A DNA stretch of 64,000 nt from Podocnemis expansa (GCA_007922195.1 ML681981.1:7696958-7760957); one strand, 5' to 3'. Shown: positions 22,930 through 34,890, counted from the first letter of the stretch. The notes: a model not told the origin generated them from the letters alone. Program-made: numbers and translations.

Positions 22930-24458
22930 TTTACTGTATGGTTGATTCCTTTCCCCCACCCTTCTCCTAAATGCTTCCTTGGACAGATTGATGAATCATT
23001 CCTCAGCTGGTCCCACTGTTCAGAGGATAGAAATGGAAAATGTAATCTCATGCAGCAGGGATGGATTTTTTAAAAAAAGTCTTTTGCAATGTGAATCGTA
23101 AAAAAAAATCCTTTAAAATCTGTCTGCTAGGAACAGCCCACAGGTTTTAGAATGAAGTGCACTGCATACAAGGAATGGTACTATCCTCAGGTAAAAGCAG
23201 ACAAGCAGTGTGCATCATGATGGAGCGTGCCTGTAAGGTTAGTTTCTATATATGTTTGTGAATATATATGTATATAATATATGTCTTCATATGTGCAGTT
23301 ACATAAGAATGATCATATTTTGCATAATCCATTTTCAAGCATCCTGTTTTGCATGCTGTTTTTGACATATTTTTTCTAAATAACTAGTATCTTTGGTATA
23401 ATTAATAGATGCAGCTATGATTTCTAACAGTTTTCATTTATGAAACATGTAGGCCTTAATGCCATTATATTTTATTTGATAAGTAACTGCACATTCTTGC
23501 TGTGGATACTGATGCAGTTCAGATCTTCAAGGAGTCTGAATCAAATGTGGCTGAATTGAAATGCCAGAGCCTATGCTTGTACATACCGATCCTATCTGCA
23601 TTTGTGCATGTTGGTTTTGCCTTATTTTCAGGGCTTTGCATGTTTTGATTTATTGTGGCAAGGTACTTCCTATGTTCACTGAACTAATGATTTTGACATA
23701 TCCTATTTTCTAAACTCTAATAGATGCACATACTGCATGTAATGAGAACCATTTCCTATCCTGTGATATTTAGCTTGCTAGATTAAAAGGATGGTGTCTT
23801 TTTTTTCCCTAAATGTCTCACCCTTTTTGGCTATAAATGTTATTTATTCCTGCTAAGCTTTCTTTTCCTTTCAGTTAATGTGTCTATCTCTGTGTGCACA
23901 TTGTTTAAAATGCAGGCAGAATCTATACAGCAAACACATTACATATGAGTCAGATTGGTTTTGGTCTGTTATTTCTCACATCAGGATACTTTTAGCGAAT
24001 CAATGTACTGTACAATAGAATCTACACTTATGGTATTATTCCTGTACTTCAGTCATTTACTTGAAAGAGAGAGCTGTTTATTGTTTTCAGTTTGGACTCA
24101 CTGCTCTCAGCTTACACAGAGTGTGTAGTATGTTGTCATAAATGCCATGCTTTGTTTTTCCGGGTAGGACTGTGAATGTATTACAGGTGTTAGAAGTACA
24201 TATGATACAGGAAAGTTTGGGATGGGACCTCTCTTAGTGCTTTGAGAATAAAGTTTAATTTCAATTCCTTTCATACTAGCTCTGTTAGCCTTTTAATGGG
24301 AAACTGATGGCCATTCTCGGGAGTAAAATATCAGTCTCAGGATGACAAAAGGATTAATTCTGAACATGTCTTAAATTAAAAAATATCTTGACAATTCTAC
24401 CAAGGTGGGGCCAGTAACATTGTTGGAACTGGAGGAAGATACCTGAATTTCTAATTGA
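22930..24458. other. Gene-free stretch
   Basis: Unique AT-rich DNA; a TATATA-rich patch lies near 23245-23285. No supported gene. Confidence 0.5.
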
Positions 24459-24596
24459 GGTCCTGATTCAAGGAAGGCATCCCTATTCTGTACAGCTCTA
24501 TACCATGAGCTTAATTTTAAGCACACACGTAAATGTCACTGACTGTTCTAAATAGGAAACAGACTTGCCGGTACATATATTTCCTGAATCAGGCCC
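24459..24596. mobile_element. Short palindromic MITE, GGYCCTGATTCA family
   Basis: The left end AGGTCCTGATTCAAGGAA and the complement of the right end AGGGCCTGATTCAGGAA are inverted repeats of about 18 bp around 100 bp of non-coding DNA. The interior includes a TTAATTTTAAGCACACACGT stretch typical of this reptile repeat type. Class (probably hAT-like) is inferred. Confidence 0.5.
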
Positions 24597-25120
24597 TATC
24601 TCTATTTCTTATTATATATTTATTTAGAAAATGATAGTTGCTAACATCTCCTCCACTATAAAACTTTCTAAAAAGTTTTCACATGTATTATCCATTTATA
24701 TGAGCAAGAGTACCACTGGACTCTGCTCTTGTCAAGATACAATTTTCAAACATTGTCTTGCACTACAGAGGGTTCAGACTCAAAACTAACTGGCAAATTA
24801 GTACTTGCATATGAATGCTTGTCTCAACAGAATGCTTTTGAATAACAATTCCTTTATTTTAACATCTTCCTTCAAAATATCTGTGTTTATCCTCTGGCAG
24901 ACATCTCAAAAGTTTGCCAGTAGGTGTAAATCTTATTTCACTATATAAGTAATTAAGCACCCTTGTTCAAGATTTCCTTTCAAGGAAGATGAAAAGAATA
25001 AGTGCTCCAGAAATCTTGAATGAGCTAATTGACTTGACTCTCAGATTTGAACACATCTTGATTCAGTGAAGTAGCCAGAACCAGGATTTTAACTGGGCTG
25101 GGTAATTTTATAACCAATAA

Positions 25121-25218
25121 AACAAACAAGGAATCTGGTGGCACTTAAAAGACTAACAAATGTATTTATCGCATGAGCTTTTATGGGAGAAAATCCCATG
25201 TCAACAGACGCTTGAACC
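25121..25218 (-). mobile_element. Penelope-like element terminus
   Basis: The + strand shows the reverse-orientation terminus: AACAAACAAGGAATCTGGTG, GGCACTTAAAAGACTAAC, GCATGAGCTTTTATGGGAG, AAAATCCCATG. The hammerhead-like core is mutated here (stem II kept, CTGANGA lost). Solo terminus, no coding sequence attached. Confidence 0.65.
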
Positions 25219-27420
25219 AATAGTAACATTTGTAGTCATTCATCTTGTGGTAGGAGTAATGCAGTATCATGCTTTCAAATGTAAGTTAATCACCACTGGA
25301 GTCAGACGAGAATTAGTCTCACCTTCAACCCCATCTCCATCTCTGTAGAACTGTCTAAGTACGTAACAGTTGGTGAAGGCTGAAGGGAAAAGGAAGTTCA
25401 CCTTCTTCTGAAGCATCAAGTGTTGACCATCACTGAAGGCAGGATACTGAACTTGATAAATCCAGTAATCTATCCTGGAATGGCAAATATTATTTTCCTA
25501 TATTATCCTTTATGGTAGAATCCTATAGATGTGAATAGAGACAAACCAGAAGTCAGAAGAATTTAAGTAAGACTCTAGAGAAATTACTCTTTAATGGGAA
25601 ATAGCATTCTTCTTTTTGAACCATCCTATACAACTCTAGAAAAATGGCATAATTTTTCTATTATCTTCTATGACTAGTCACAGAAAATCTATCATGTATT
25701 ATTTACACTCTTAATTTCTTCAGGACCATTTAATAAGGGATACCTTATTCACTGATAGCACTGAAGAAAGGCAACAGGTTCAGAAGATTCCAGCAAGTCA
25801 AATATCCTAGAAATACTAGTTAGTCTCCAAACATAACTCTCACAATTGTATCCTGCACAAACAAGCAATAGTTAAAGAGAAAGAGTTAGTTAAAAACACA
25901 AAAAAATAATCTGGGGGCAAATCATGCTTTTTAAAGTAAGTGCTTAAACTTTTTTGGGAAAGCATATTGATGTACTTTTAAAACAACATAAACGGATGTT
26001 CTTTTATGTTGTAATTGTCACATTATCCCACCAATCCCAAGATCACTTGACCTTGAGCAAGGGCACATACAAAAAAAGGAGCATTTCACTGAAACTGGCT
26101 CAAGACAATAACGTTAGTTTAAACTGGGTAACGTATGGATATTATCACTTGTTTTGTCCCCCCACCCCACCCCGGATTCCCATTTCTTCTTTTCTAGATC
26201 CCAGCTGAATCCTAATATTGAAAACTAGTTATAAGGCTGAATTGCTTTTCTGAGGGAGCTGCTGCTTATCTGACAGCCTGCAAATATGGAGCCACTTAGA
26301 GGTGCTCCAAAACAGTGCCTCTTGTGTTTCTCCTGGGCTTTCCCAGGCTAACGTGCAAGAGGTCTGAGGGTTAATTCACATATGGGTCATCCATGTAAAG
26401 CTAGTAACCAAGTTACATCTTTTGTTTCATGCAAATTATTTTAATATGATTTTATAAATGTCATGGCTAAAATGTTTTTCATCTATTGCTCAGGTTGCTA
26501 TGGAAGTAATCTAATATTAATTGAATAGCAGATGATTAGCTGTGCAAAACTGATACACTATTCGGTGATATTTAGACATGCTGTCTAAGGGAAACCTGAC
26601 TTCTATTTCAACCCTTTGTGCAAGTCTGTATACCTGTAATTAATTGATAGAACTGGTACTTTGGATGCACAATGACTTTTCTTATGTTTGCTGATGCTAC
26701 TCTCTTTTCCTTGTCAGTCTCTTGATTGCATAATGGATGTGTCCCTTGGCACATATCATAGATAAAGAAAAACACTAATGAACTCAAAAATGGCATGCAC
26801 TGTACATTACTAGGATCTAAATCTGAAAGACTCCCCATTAATGAGGCTTGATTTTCCTTTAATAATTAAGCTTGAATGATCTGCTCCAACTTTCTGCCAG
26901 TAAGCCAATGGGTAAACTTCTATTGACTTCCAAGGGAACAGGATTAAACCCTAAAGGTGAGATTGAAAAAAAAAAAGCAGACATTTATGAGCACATGCCT
27001 CATTTACTTTAAATGGGATGTGTGCTACTAACCCCTTTGACACTGTTAGAAATCTCCCCCCCCTAGTTTAATACTAAAGTTATTTTATCCATAGTCTTAC
27101 TAGTTCCTGATGAATAACATTAAGTAGTTTGAAAGATAACTTTTTTCTTTCACTTGGATAGTCCCATAAAAAGAAACTTTTACATTTAGAAAAATAATGT
27201 TTCATATTTATTGTGGTCATCTGTGTTAGTTTAGTATTCGGAATGGTGGGTGAGGTGGTAAAAGAGGAGAATATAAAGATACACGCTCTCCTGAAGAGTG
27301 TACAGTAAGGTTTGCAACAGACAGATCTCTTTGCCCAGGCAGATCCCCCCTGATTCCATTCACACAGATTTAGGGCTAGGGAAGTGCTTTTACTTAGCTC
27401 CATGAAATTCCATTTCACTT
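25219..27420. other. Long gene-free stretch
   Basis: Mostly unique AT-rich DNA with no supported gene. Short palindromic scraps of the TTGACTTC type occur near 26920. Confidence 0.45.
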
Positions 27421-27480
27421 TTGCTGAGGTATAAGCTATTAAAGCTTTGCTATCTTCTTTCTTTTGCTTGTGTTCCTCAG

Positions 27481-27562
27481 GAAAATTTTGCTTATGCTAT
27501 TGACCAGGCAGCACTAGCAGACACAATACTGAAAACTCTAAAGAGCTACCAGACCATTTATA
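27481..27562 (+). other. Exon-like segment upstream of a CR1 fragment
   Basis: A long pyrimidine tract ending in TTCCTCAG (AG at 27479-27480) is a good splice acceptor. It is followed by an open frame reading [19 protein letters not shown] and LKSYQTIYS, which has protein-like composition rather than AT-rich noise. The frame continues without a stop into the CR1 3' fragment and ends at 27792. I do not recognise the peptide. It could be a real host exon with a CR1 landed in or next to it, or coincidence; the only donor I see is a weak one inside the CR1 part (CTCGGTAGTA, near 27597). Confidence 0.3.
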
Positions 27563-27579
27563 GTAGAGAAGGGCAGGGG

Positions 27580-27880
27580 AAGGAGAACTTGTTCTCGGTA
27601 GTAACAGAGGGCAGAACGAGAAGCAATGGTTTCAAGTTACAGCTGGGGCGGTCCAGGCTGGATATTAGGAAAAACTTCCTTACTAGGCGAGTGGTGAAGC
27701 ATTGGAATAAGTTGCCTAGGGAGGTGGTGGAATCTCCATCTCTGGAGGTGTTCAAGTCCCAGCTGGACAAAACACTGACTGGGATGATCTAATGGGAGTG
27801 GTCCTGCTTCTTTTGGCAGGGGGTTGGACTAGATGACCTTGTGGGGTCCCTTCCAACCCTATGATTCTATGATTCTATGA
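27580..27880 (+). mobile_element. CR1 LINE 3' fragment
   Basis: Encodes the C-terminal CR1 ORF2 peptide ([46 protein letters not shown], stop at 27790-27792). It then has the 3' untranslated region (GGTTGGACTAGATGACCTT, GGGGTCCCTTCCAACCC) and the terminal ATTCTATG repeats. Severely 5'-truncated and little diverged from the copy at 36.3 kb. Confidence 0.9.
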
Positions 27881-28607
27881 ACTGTTTATTCAGGCCCCAG
27901 AAAAATTGCACAAGGGGGCAGAATCGAGGTTTCATGGGGAACTGTAAAACTGGTATTTCCCAACTTCCAAGTGTTTTATTTTGCATCATAAATTATATTA
28001 CAATGTATTTTTTTTGATCAAATATTCTACAGATGTAGCTAGTGTTACAACTGTACAAAGGCCCACCTCCCTAAGAGGACTTGTTCTTCTGGTTAAACGC
28101 TTAAATGCCACCGAGATCCTCAAAACCCCTGCTCAGTTGTTGCCTACCTCTTGAAGCATGTGCAGAGCCCTTCAGTCCTGACTCTCAGGCCAGTCTCATG
28201 GCAAAACCACAGCGGAACCCTCAAACTCGGGGTACTCCTAGCATACTCTTTACAAAATGGGAGCAGGAAGCAACCTCCCTTTTAATATTTAGCCAAGTGG
28301 TTCTAATATCAACTAGAGTTGTAGGTCACTTAAGTTGAATCCCCTCTTCTGCTTGACCTAGAGAAGGAATTTGATTTCAGGTTCCCACCCCCCTCAGGTG
28401 AATGACTTAACTACTCATCTGAGAGGGTATGGATATCCTGGTGTGGGGATTTCTCAGTATCTGTTGTTCCACTGAGTGTAAATAATTAAATGTATTTTGG
28501 GCAGAGAGAGAATGAGAGTGACTCTACAGTCCAGTGGTTGGTTAGGGTATAGATTAATTTAACTACTGGAGGAAGGGTTACAGATATGTCATCCCCCACC
28601 CCCATGG
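27881..28607. other. Gene-free stretch
   Basis: Unique AT-rich DNA between the CR1 fragment and the hAT MITE; no gene supported. Confidence 0.5.
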
Positions 28608-28615
28608 GCAGCAGG

Positions 28616-28797
28616 CAATGTTCCCTCTAATTACTCGTAGACTGTGTGCGCAAACAATTTCTTTGTGTGCGCAAAAACACTTCTTTGTGAGCACCAATAT
28701 TAGCACTATTGAATTTTTTTGTGCGCACTTTATTTTGTCGTGTGCAGGTTTCATGACCTGTGTGCGCGTGCATGCACACAGCTTAGAGGGAACAGTG
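28616..28797. mobile_element. hAT-type MITE with perfect 8-bp target duplication
   Basis: 182 bp. The left end CAATGTTCCCTCTAA and the complement of the right end CACTGTTCCCTCTAAGC are terminal inverted repeats. The flanks are exactly GCAGCAGG on both sides (28608-28615 and 28798-28805), the 8-bp duplication typical of hAT. The interior is rich in GTGTGCGC and ends in an alternating purine-pyrimidine run (GTGTGCGCGTGCATGCACAC). Non-coding. Confidence 0.9.
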
Positions 28798-28922
28798 GCA
28801 GCAGGTATAAGGCCAAGGAAAGCTAAGCCTCCCATGGTGCAGGTGCTGGATGCCTGGGCTGTGGTGGCCTCACCTCTTCCTGTCCCAGATCCAGCCTTTC
28901 CCCAAGGCCACTGCCTGTCTGC

Positions 28923-28965
28923 TCCTCTCCTCTCCTCTCCTCTCCTCTCCTCCACTCCACTCCAC
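28923..28965 (+). repeat. (CTCTC)n pyrimidine microsatellite
   Basis: About seven CTCTC units grading into CCACT units; all-pyrimidine and mirror-symmetric, so triplex-prone. Open frames through it are low-complexity. Confidence 0.9.
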
Positions 28966-30145
28966 GCTCTCTCTGGAGAGCCAGTCATTTGCAATGTGCT
29001 TTCTTTCTCTCCCTTACTCTTCCACTGGCTCTCTGCACACCCTGTCCCACACCCTCTCCCTTATGAGACACGCCTCTCCCCCCCGCACTTGCTTCCTCTC
29101 TTCCATGCTCACCCACTCCTCCCTGTTGCATCCCTTTTTGTGGAGGTGGGGTGATCGGGGATGGGGACAGGACCTAGGACACAGCATGGGTGGAGAGTGG
29201 GTAAATCCACCTGAAGAGGTGGGACAGGGAGCTACCTTCACCCATGGAATGCTTCATCTGCTCTCCATGGCCCCGCTCCCAGTGGTTTTTTTTTTTTTTT
29301 GGAGAGTTAGATGTGCTCTGCTGCCGTTCTTGCAAGAAACGCCTTAGGCGTTTAGACTTCAGGAGTGGGGGTCATTGATGTGAGTGCCAAGGGGAGACAG
29401 GGCCCTCCCTTCAGCCCAAACTCGGGAGACTGTCCCTGAGAGGGACAGGGCTTAGGTCATACACCTCTCTTCCACATTTGCAGCTGGCTGATTTAGGCAG
29501 CTCCCTATTCAACTTGCTGGCTTTTATGAACTCCTTTCTTATGCACCTGTCTCTCCCCATTCATTGTAAAGGGAGTTTAGGTGCCCATCTCAGGGCTGTG
29601 GATTTCCCTTGGTGGTGAACTGCATGAACGTTGGGCATTGCAGTTCCTAAGTCTCTCTTGGGATTCAGCTCAGAGCCCTTCAAATTACTATTAGGTTGTT
29701 CCAGCTACTCTAAAGTTACATTTTATTTCTGCAAAAAAATCAACAAGAGTGTTTTTGTTTGGATTATCTGAATTCCTTTGGGGTCTAGCTTCTCATGGGC
29801 TAGTTTTCAGAAAAAGAGGAAACTTTTACAAATTCATCCAAAGCATTTTTTTTCTTTCCATTATATCTGAAACTCAAGATTATAACTGTTCTATAGAACT
29901 GCAAAGGAGAATGGTTTTATTAAGATGTAAATATCTTCATTGAAAGCTTAGGGGCTGCAGAGTTCTGCAAAAGGGAGTTCTGTTTGCCTTAAGCATCCTG
30001 TGTTTGGGAAATGATTTGGGCATCCCCTTGAGCAGAGGGAATTCCCAGCAGGGATAGAATTGGCTCTTGTACCAACTACTTCCAGGACTCTGTGCTTTCT
30101 CCCATGCTGCAGCTAAAACACAGGAAATGTTTCCTGTCAAAATCT
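28966..30145. other. Gene-free stretch
   Basis: A GC-richer start (to about 29450) containing a 15-T run at 29286-29300, then AT-rich unique DNA. No domain is recognised in any frame. Confidence 0.45.
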
Positions 30146-30225
30146 AAACAAACAAGGAGTCCTGTGGCACTTAGACGAACAAAATTATCTATTGCACGAA
30201 CTTTCGTGGGAGGATAGGGAGCTAG
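30146..30225 (-). mobile_element. Penelope-like element terminus
   Basis: AAACAAACAAGGAGTCCTGT, GGCACTTAGACGAAC, GCACGAACTTTCGTGGGAG: the reverse-orientation PLE end, truncated before the hammerhead-like CTGANGA box. Confidence 0.65.
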
Positions 30226-30416
30226 GACTTTTGTTGTTCTGATGAATTATGTTGCCTTCACTGTCTGACATACCCCAATCCCATTTGTCTGTTTTCTCCA
30301 TCTTATTTGTGGCACTTTGTGTTTTCTTTGTTACTTGTCTGTATCACACCTAGCACCATGGAGCCCTGATTCTTGACTACCATAATAACAATTAATAACA
30401 ATGTCTGTGTAATAGT

Positions 30417-30510
30417 AAAACAAACAAGGAATCAGGTGGTACCAAATTTATTTATCACAGGAGCTTCTATGGAGAAAAATCACACTTCATCAGATGCTTG
30501 AAGATGGGGA
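30417..30510 (-). mobile_element. Penelope-like element terminus with intact CTGATGA box
   Basis: Reverse-orientation PLE end (AAAACAAACAAGGAATCAGG, AAATTTATTTATCACAGGAG). The minus strand keeps CTGATGA exactly (30487-30493), but the following stem and the GAAA box are eroded. Confidence 0.65.
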
Positions 30511-30994
30511 ACCCACAGAATAATAGTAATAGTAGGTTAATGATACTGAATTCTTAGCACATCCATTGGTTGCTTGTGAACAATTTGGCCTGTGATTCTG
30601 ACCTCCCTCAGTTTTCAGGTGTACCTGGTGAGACACCTTGCGACTAATTTGCAGAAGTGTTGAGTACCCACAATCCCAGCTGAGGCCAGTGAAAGCTGTG
30701 ACTGTTCAACACCTAAAATCTAGACCTGTGTATCTCAAGAGAAAGAACTGAAAACTAAGTTGGCACAAAATCAGTGATTTCCTCTGAAAATGTGTTTGAC
30801 TCTGTATTGTGCTGTCAAGTTCTTCAAGTGCTTTATAAGGATGGCTAAGTATAATTATCCCAAATGTTCTTTTGTGTTTTAATTTGTTTGGATTATGAAG
30901 GGAAACATACACACTTTAGAGGGGACATTAGCTCCTCCACATGGTGGGTGAACTTATGCTTTGCATCAGTATGAAAGTCTCTCTTATTTTTTAT

Positions 30995-31205
30995 TAGTAC
31001 TGTAGCATTTAGAGGCCCTCAGTATGCTAGGCATTGTACGAACAGCATGAGAGATTCCCTGTCCTGCAGATTTGCCATCCAACTAGACAACAGATAGTAT
31101 GGGAGGAAAAACAGATGCACATAAAGAAATGACTTGCCCAAGCTGGTCAGTGGCACTACTGAGAATAGAAACCAGATTTGCTGGCTCCCTGTCCACACTC
31201 CACCC
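30995..31205 (-). mobile_element. MIR/CORE-type SINE remnant
   Basis: The + strand has AGAGGCCCTCAGTATGCTAG, GGCATTGTACGAACAGCATG, AAAGAAATGACTTGCCCAAG, GGTCAGTGGCA and AGAATAGAAACCAG in order. This is an antisense MIR-like core (gacttgcccaaggtcac, agtggcagagc, aacccag) with extended reptile-type flanking sequence. Confidence 0.55.
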
Positions 31206-31621
31206 CACAGACCATCCTGCCCCTCCACTTTTTATAACTATTTAGCTGTATATCTATAGAACAATTACAAAATATCTTGAGACAATGTTCTGCTACAGTA
31301 ACTAGACACACATTCCTTAAAGAATAAATAGATGTGAGATTTAGAAGGGATAAAACTGTATATGGATGAATGAGATAACTGTACTTAAAGCATGGGGACT
31401 CTGGCTTAAAGGTTATAACTTGTCACTCTTGACAGATCACATACCAAATAATGGACTCATAAATTATGGGTCAGCATGAAATATTATTTCCTATGAAATA
31501 TTATCAGGACTAAAGTTATTTTAAAATGAAGATGTTTTCCAGTATGTCACAGGAATAGATTAAAGCCATCCTCTTGTCATATGCTACCATAAAAATAAAA
31601 TATCAATATTCAAAGGTAATT

Positions 31622-31735
31622 TCAGTTGTTGGAGTCAGTGTGTGGTGCTGGGAGATGATAGTGGCTTGTGATACACATGGGATCAGACTAGATGATTTTT
31701 CTAGACTTAAACTCAATGACTATAAGAAAATAAAT
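31622..31735 (+). mobile_element. Old CR1 3' end
   Basis: GGGATCAGACTAGATGATTT followed by TCTAGACTTAAACTCAATGA matches a diverged CR1 3' untranslated region (cagactagatgat...cttaaactctatga). An older subfamily than the copies at 27.8, 36.3 and 55 kb. Confidence 0.6.
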
Positions 31736-32654
31736 ATTTTAATGTAGAAACCTACATAAATGGTTCTTAAAGCTGAGCTTTTTATTAACCAATTTGTTCA
31801 GTTTTCATTGCCTTTAAAATGACTTCTCTTTGATACAGCTAGACAAAATTGCTCACATTAAGAAGAATATATGTATGTTTTCTCTCATTTTTCTAATTTA
31901 GCAGAGAACATTTATATGAAATTTGAAAGATTATTTAGAGGCTCTGATCTCACTGGAGAAAACACTGGTCTCTGACCTTAGAAGCAAAACTTCAAGTGTC
32001 ACTTGAGCTGGAAATGAGATTTGTTAGTCCCTCATAAGGAGTTAATATCCACATACTGTATGCTTCAATGTAGTTTTTTTTGCAAGCTAGAAGCTTGTGA
32101 CAACTGTGTGAAGGGTTGGGATGACTGATTGACAGTGACTTACATAAACTGATTCCAGATCTGAATTTGATTCTAAATTCACTCTTGCCACCAACCAGTG
32201 AGAGAAATTGGTAAGCATATTGTTCCACAGCACTAACTTGCTAAGTACTGATTTTTGGAAAGATAAAGGGCATTTTAATAATACCTTGCTTCCGTTACTA
32301 GCCAGGTAGAAATGACTGAGGCTGATGTATTTCATTATTGTTTAATGTCATAATTGCTTCTTGCATTAAAAAGATGGCCGTATTAGTCTAAAACTCTTCT
32401 GCGGTAAGGATTTTCTTGTGGAAAATGGATGTAGGCTGTCCATATAGTTCAAGTAACAAAAAAAACCCTCAAATCATTTACTAAGGTATATGCAAGCATG
32501 AAGCTGAGGGTAGAAAATATGGGCATGGCAGAACTTTGTTAGAGCCCCAAAAAGTATCAGTTATTCTCCAGGTGTATTGTTTGCTTACAAAAAGGGCACT
32601 ATGACATATTTGCTGTGAAACCAGACTGATTTATGGTTTCCATCAAGTTTGTGT
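31736..32654. other. Gene-free stretch
   Basis: Unique AT-rich DNA. The frames on minus near 32.0-32.3 kb have no recognisable domains. Confidence 0.5.
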
Positions 32655-32790
32655 GTTTTCATGACTTGACCCTGATGCCAGAGGTCTAAATTTCCTCCTC
32701 TGTGGAATGGCAATGATTATTCTGACCTCCTTTGTAAAATGCTTTGAGATCTATTACTGAAAATGCTGTGTAAGAGGCAGGTATTGTTTC
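32655..32790 (+). mobile_element. MIR-type SINE remnant
   Basis: ATTTCCTCCTCTGTGGAATG, then CTGACCTCCTTTGTAAAATG and GCTTTGAGATCTATTACTG. This follows the MIR 3' order (tttcctcatctgtaaaatggg, acctacctc, gcgctttgagat). Confidence 0.55.
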
Positions 32791-33689
32791 TCTTTGGATT
32801 TCCCATTCATTTGAATCAAAAAGGGAAAGCAAAGCTGAGAGAAACCCACAGGCAGTGGAAGTATTTGCAGGAATCCCAGTAAAGCAAAAAGACAAGTAGA
32901 CTAAAGAGAACTGATAGCTTGTAAAATGCTAATATATAAATGGAAAATAATCTGCTTTAATTGGGCCTGTAAAATGGATTGAGGCTGAGCATTAATTCCT
33001 GGAATTGCTGACTTTACTACTAATGCAATCAAAACGATTTTAGAATGTTTGGGTTTCCCTCTTCCGGGCAGTCAGAAGACTCAGGATTTCAAAATTCTAG
33101 AAGGGTCACGTTTTCTTTTTCCGAGGGGAGTACGGGGAGGCAGGAGGCTCCTCCAGTGTTTCTGAGGGAAGTGTTACTTATTGGCTTTGTGTGTACCACC
33201 AAATTTGTAATATTGCCCTGCAGCAGCTTTTATGAATATGCGAATAAGCAATCTTGTTTTAGGATAAAGGAAGCTATTAGTAGGCACGGTAGGAAATTGC
33301 CTTTAACTCAAGTAGTAGAGGCCTGTGTTTTTCTGGAGTTAAGACCCAGGACTCTATCTCTGGCTCCACAATGGTGGTGGTGATTTATTATTTATGTTGG
33401 CAGACACATTCATTACAGGGGAGTTTCATTTTTATTGTCTTTTACTTTCTTGGTATTTTTCAAGAAGCTCTGCTAGACTCTCTTTTTCCGTCCTCTGGCA
33501 TTATCCTACTCCTTTACTTACAGGAAACACATATTTTGGGGATTTGGTGTCTTGTTAAGCGGGTTAGACCGCTTCTTTCCTTTTTTGTTGATCTGCTTTT
33601 TTTTTCCTGTCATCACATATACTTTAATTACTTTTGTTCCTTGATATTGGTTGCCTGCTTAAATAAGTGTGTATTGAGTGTGCAGATTT
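32791..33689. other. Gene-free stretch
   Basis: Unique AT-rich DNA; two open frames near 33.0-33.8 kb lack domains and any start context I would trust. Confidence 0.45.
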
Positions 33690-34275
33690 CCATTGCATGC
33701 ATATCTGGTCACCCCATCTCAAAAAAGATTTATTGGAATTTGAACAGTATAGAAAATGGCAACTACAATGATTAGGGGTATGAAAAGCTGCCATATGAGG
33801 AGAGATTAATAAAACTGGGACTTTTAAGGTTGGAAAAAAGCCAAATAAGGCGGGGGGAATATGATAGAGATCTATAAAATCATGACTGGTATAAAGAAAG
33901 TAAATAAGGAAGTGTCATTTACTCCTTCTTATAACAATAAAATCACATGTCATCAAATGAAATTAATAGATTTTTTTTAAGTATTTCCTCACAAAGTTCA
34001 TAGTCTTTGGACCTATTTGCCAGGGGATGTTGTGAACGCCAAGTCTATAACAGGGTTCAAAAAAGAATGAGATAAATTGATGGATGAGAGGTCCATCATA
34101 TTAGCCAGGATAGGCAGAGGTCTCTGCAAAAGGCTGGGAATAACCGATGGGATGGAGCACTTGATGAATATCTATTCTATTGATTCCCTCTGATTCATTT
34201 GATATTGGCCACTGTTGGAAGACAGGATACTGGGCTAAATAGACCATCTATCGGACCCAGTATGGCAATTCCTAC
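33690..34275 (+). mobile_element. Old CR1 LINE fragment, second subfamily
   Basis: A heavily mutated ORF2 C-terminus (echoes of YEERLIKLGLLRL near 33790, and LDKLMDERSI near 34075). It is followed by the older CR1 3' region GAAGACAGGATACTGGGCTA, then CCATCTATCGGACCCAGTAT and GGCAATTCCT. No open frame survives. Confidence 0.75.
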
Positions 34276-34390
34276 AGATAACTTTAAAGTTCCAGAAATA
34301 AGAATGGAAGTGTCCCATTACCACTTGTGAGGTTGCACAATTAGAAAGTTCTAGCTGCATTGTTCCAGTTCTAAGGAAGAAAAAAAAAAA

Positions 34391-34606
34391 GACAAAAAAA
34401 CCCAAGGAGTTGTGTGGCACTTAAAGACTAACAGATTTATTTTTTGCATGAGCTTTCGTGGGAGAAAATCCCACTCCGTCAGATGCTTCAATTTCCTCCC
34501 ACGAAAGCTCATGCGAAAAATAAATCTGTTAGTCTTTAAGTGCCACGCGACTCCTTGGTTTTTGTTGTTTTGCTGGACTAGACTAACACAACTATCCCTT
34601 TGGAAA
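34391..34606. mobile_element. Complete Penelope-like terminal palindrome
   Basis: Left arm 34403-34470 and right arm 34494-34556 are inverted copies with only a few mismatches (CCAAGGAGTTGTGTGGCACT against the complement CCAAGGAGTCGCGTGGCACT). Between them lies the hammerhead-like segment on the minus strand (CTGACGG, stem, GAAA). The right arm continues to CTAACACAACTATCCCTTTG at 34602, the outer end also seen at 39.35 kb. A long-hairpin structure. Confidence 0.75.
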
Positions 34607-34624
34607 TTGACCAGTTCTAGAGAA

Positions 34625-34890
34625 CACTGAATCCTGCGGTAGTTTTAAAGACTGACATTTGTTTGTTCCATGAATTTTCATGGGTTTGATCCCATTTCAT
34701 AAGATGAATGAAATAGAAACTGTCTATAGGTGAATACATACGTACAGGGTAAATCAGTCTGTTTCAGCATACCAAACAAATTGTTTGGATTCAAACAGTG
34801 TGGAACAAGAGATGAGAAGGTGAAAATGTTATCGCCTTCAGTAATGAGAGAGCCAGCCCAAATCCCTATTCAGACGCAATCTGATGATGT
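34625..34890 (-). mobile_element. Diverged Penelope-like 3' region
   Basis: AGTTTTAAAGACTGACATTT, CATGAATTTTCATGGG and GATCCCATTTCATAAGATG follow the PLE terminus with heavy drift. The bases after it (ATTCAAACAGTGTGGAACAA, CAGTAATGAGAGAGCCA) align in order with the PLE 3' region at 49.26-49.35 kb. Older than its neighbour at 34.4 kb. Confidence 0.5.

Noticed and set aside
33045..33775. Two overlapping plus frames of 112 and 134 codons
   Set aside because: Hydrophobic AT-rich readings without a domain, splice signals or repeat assignment.
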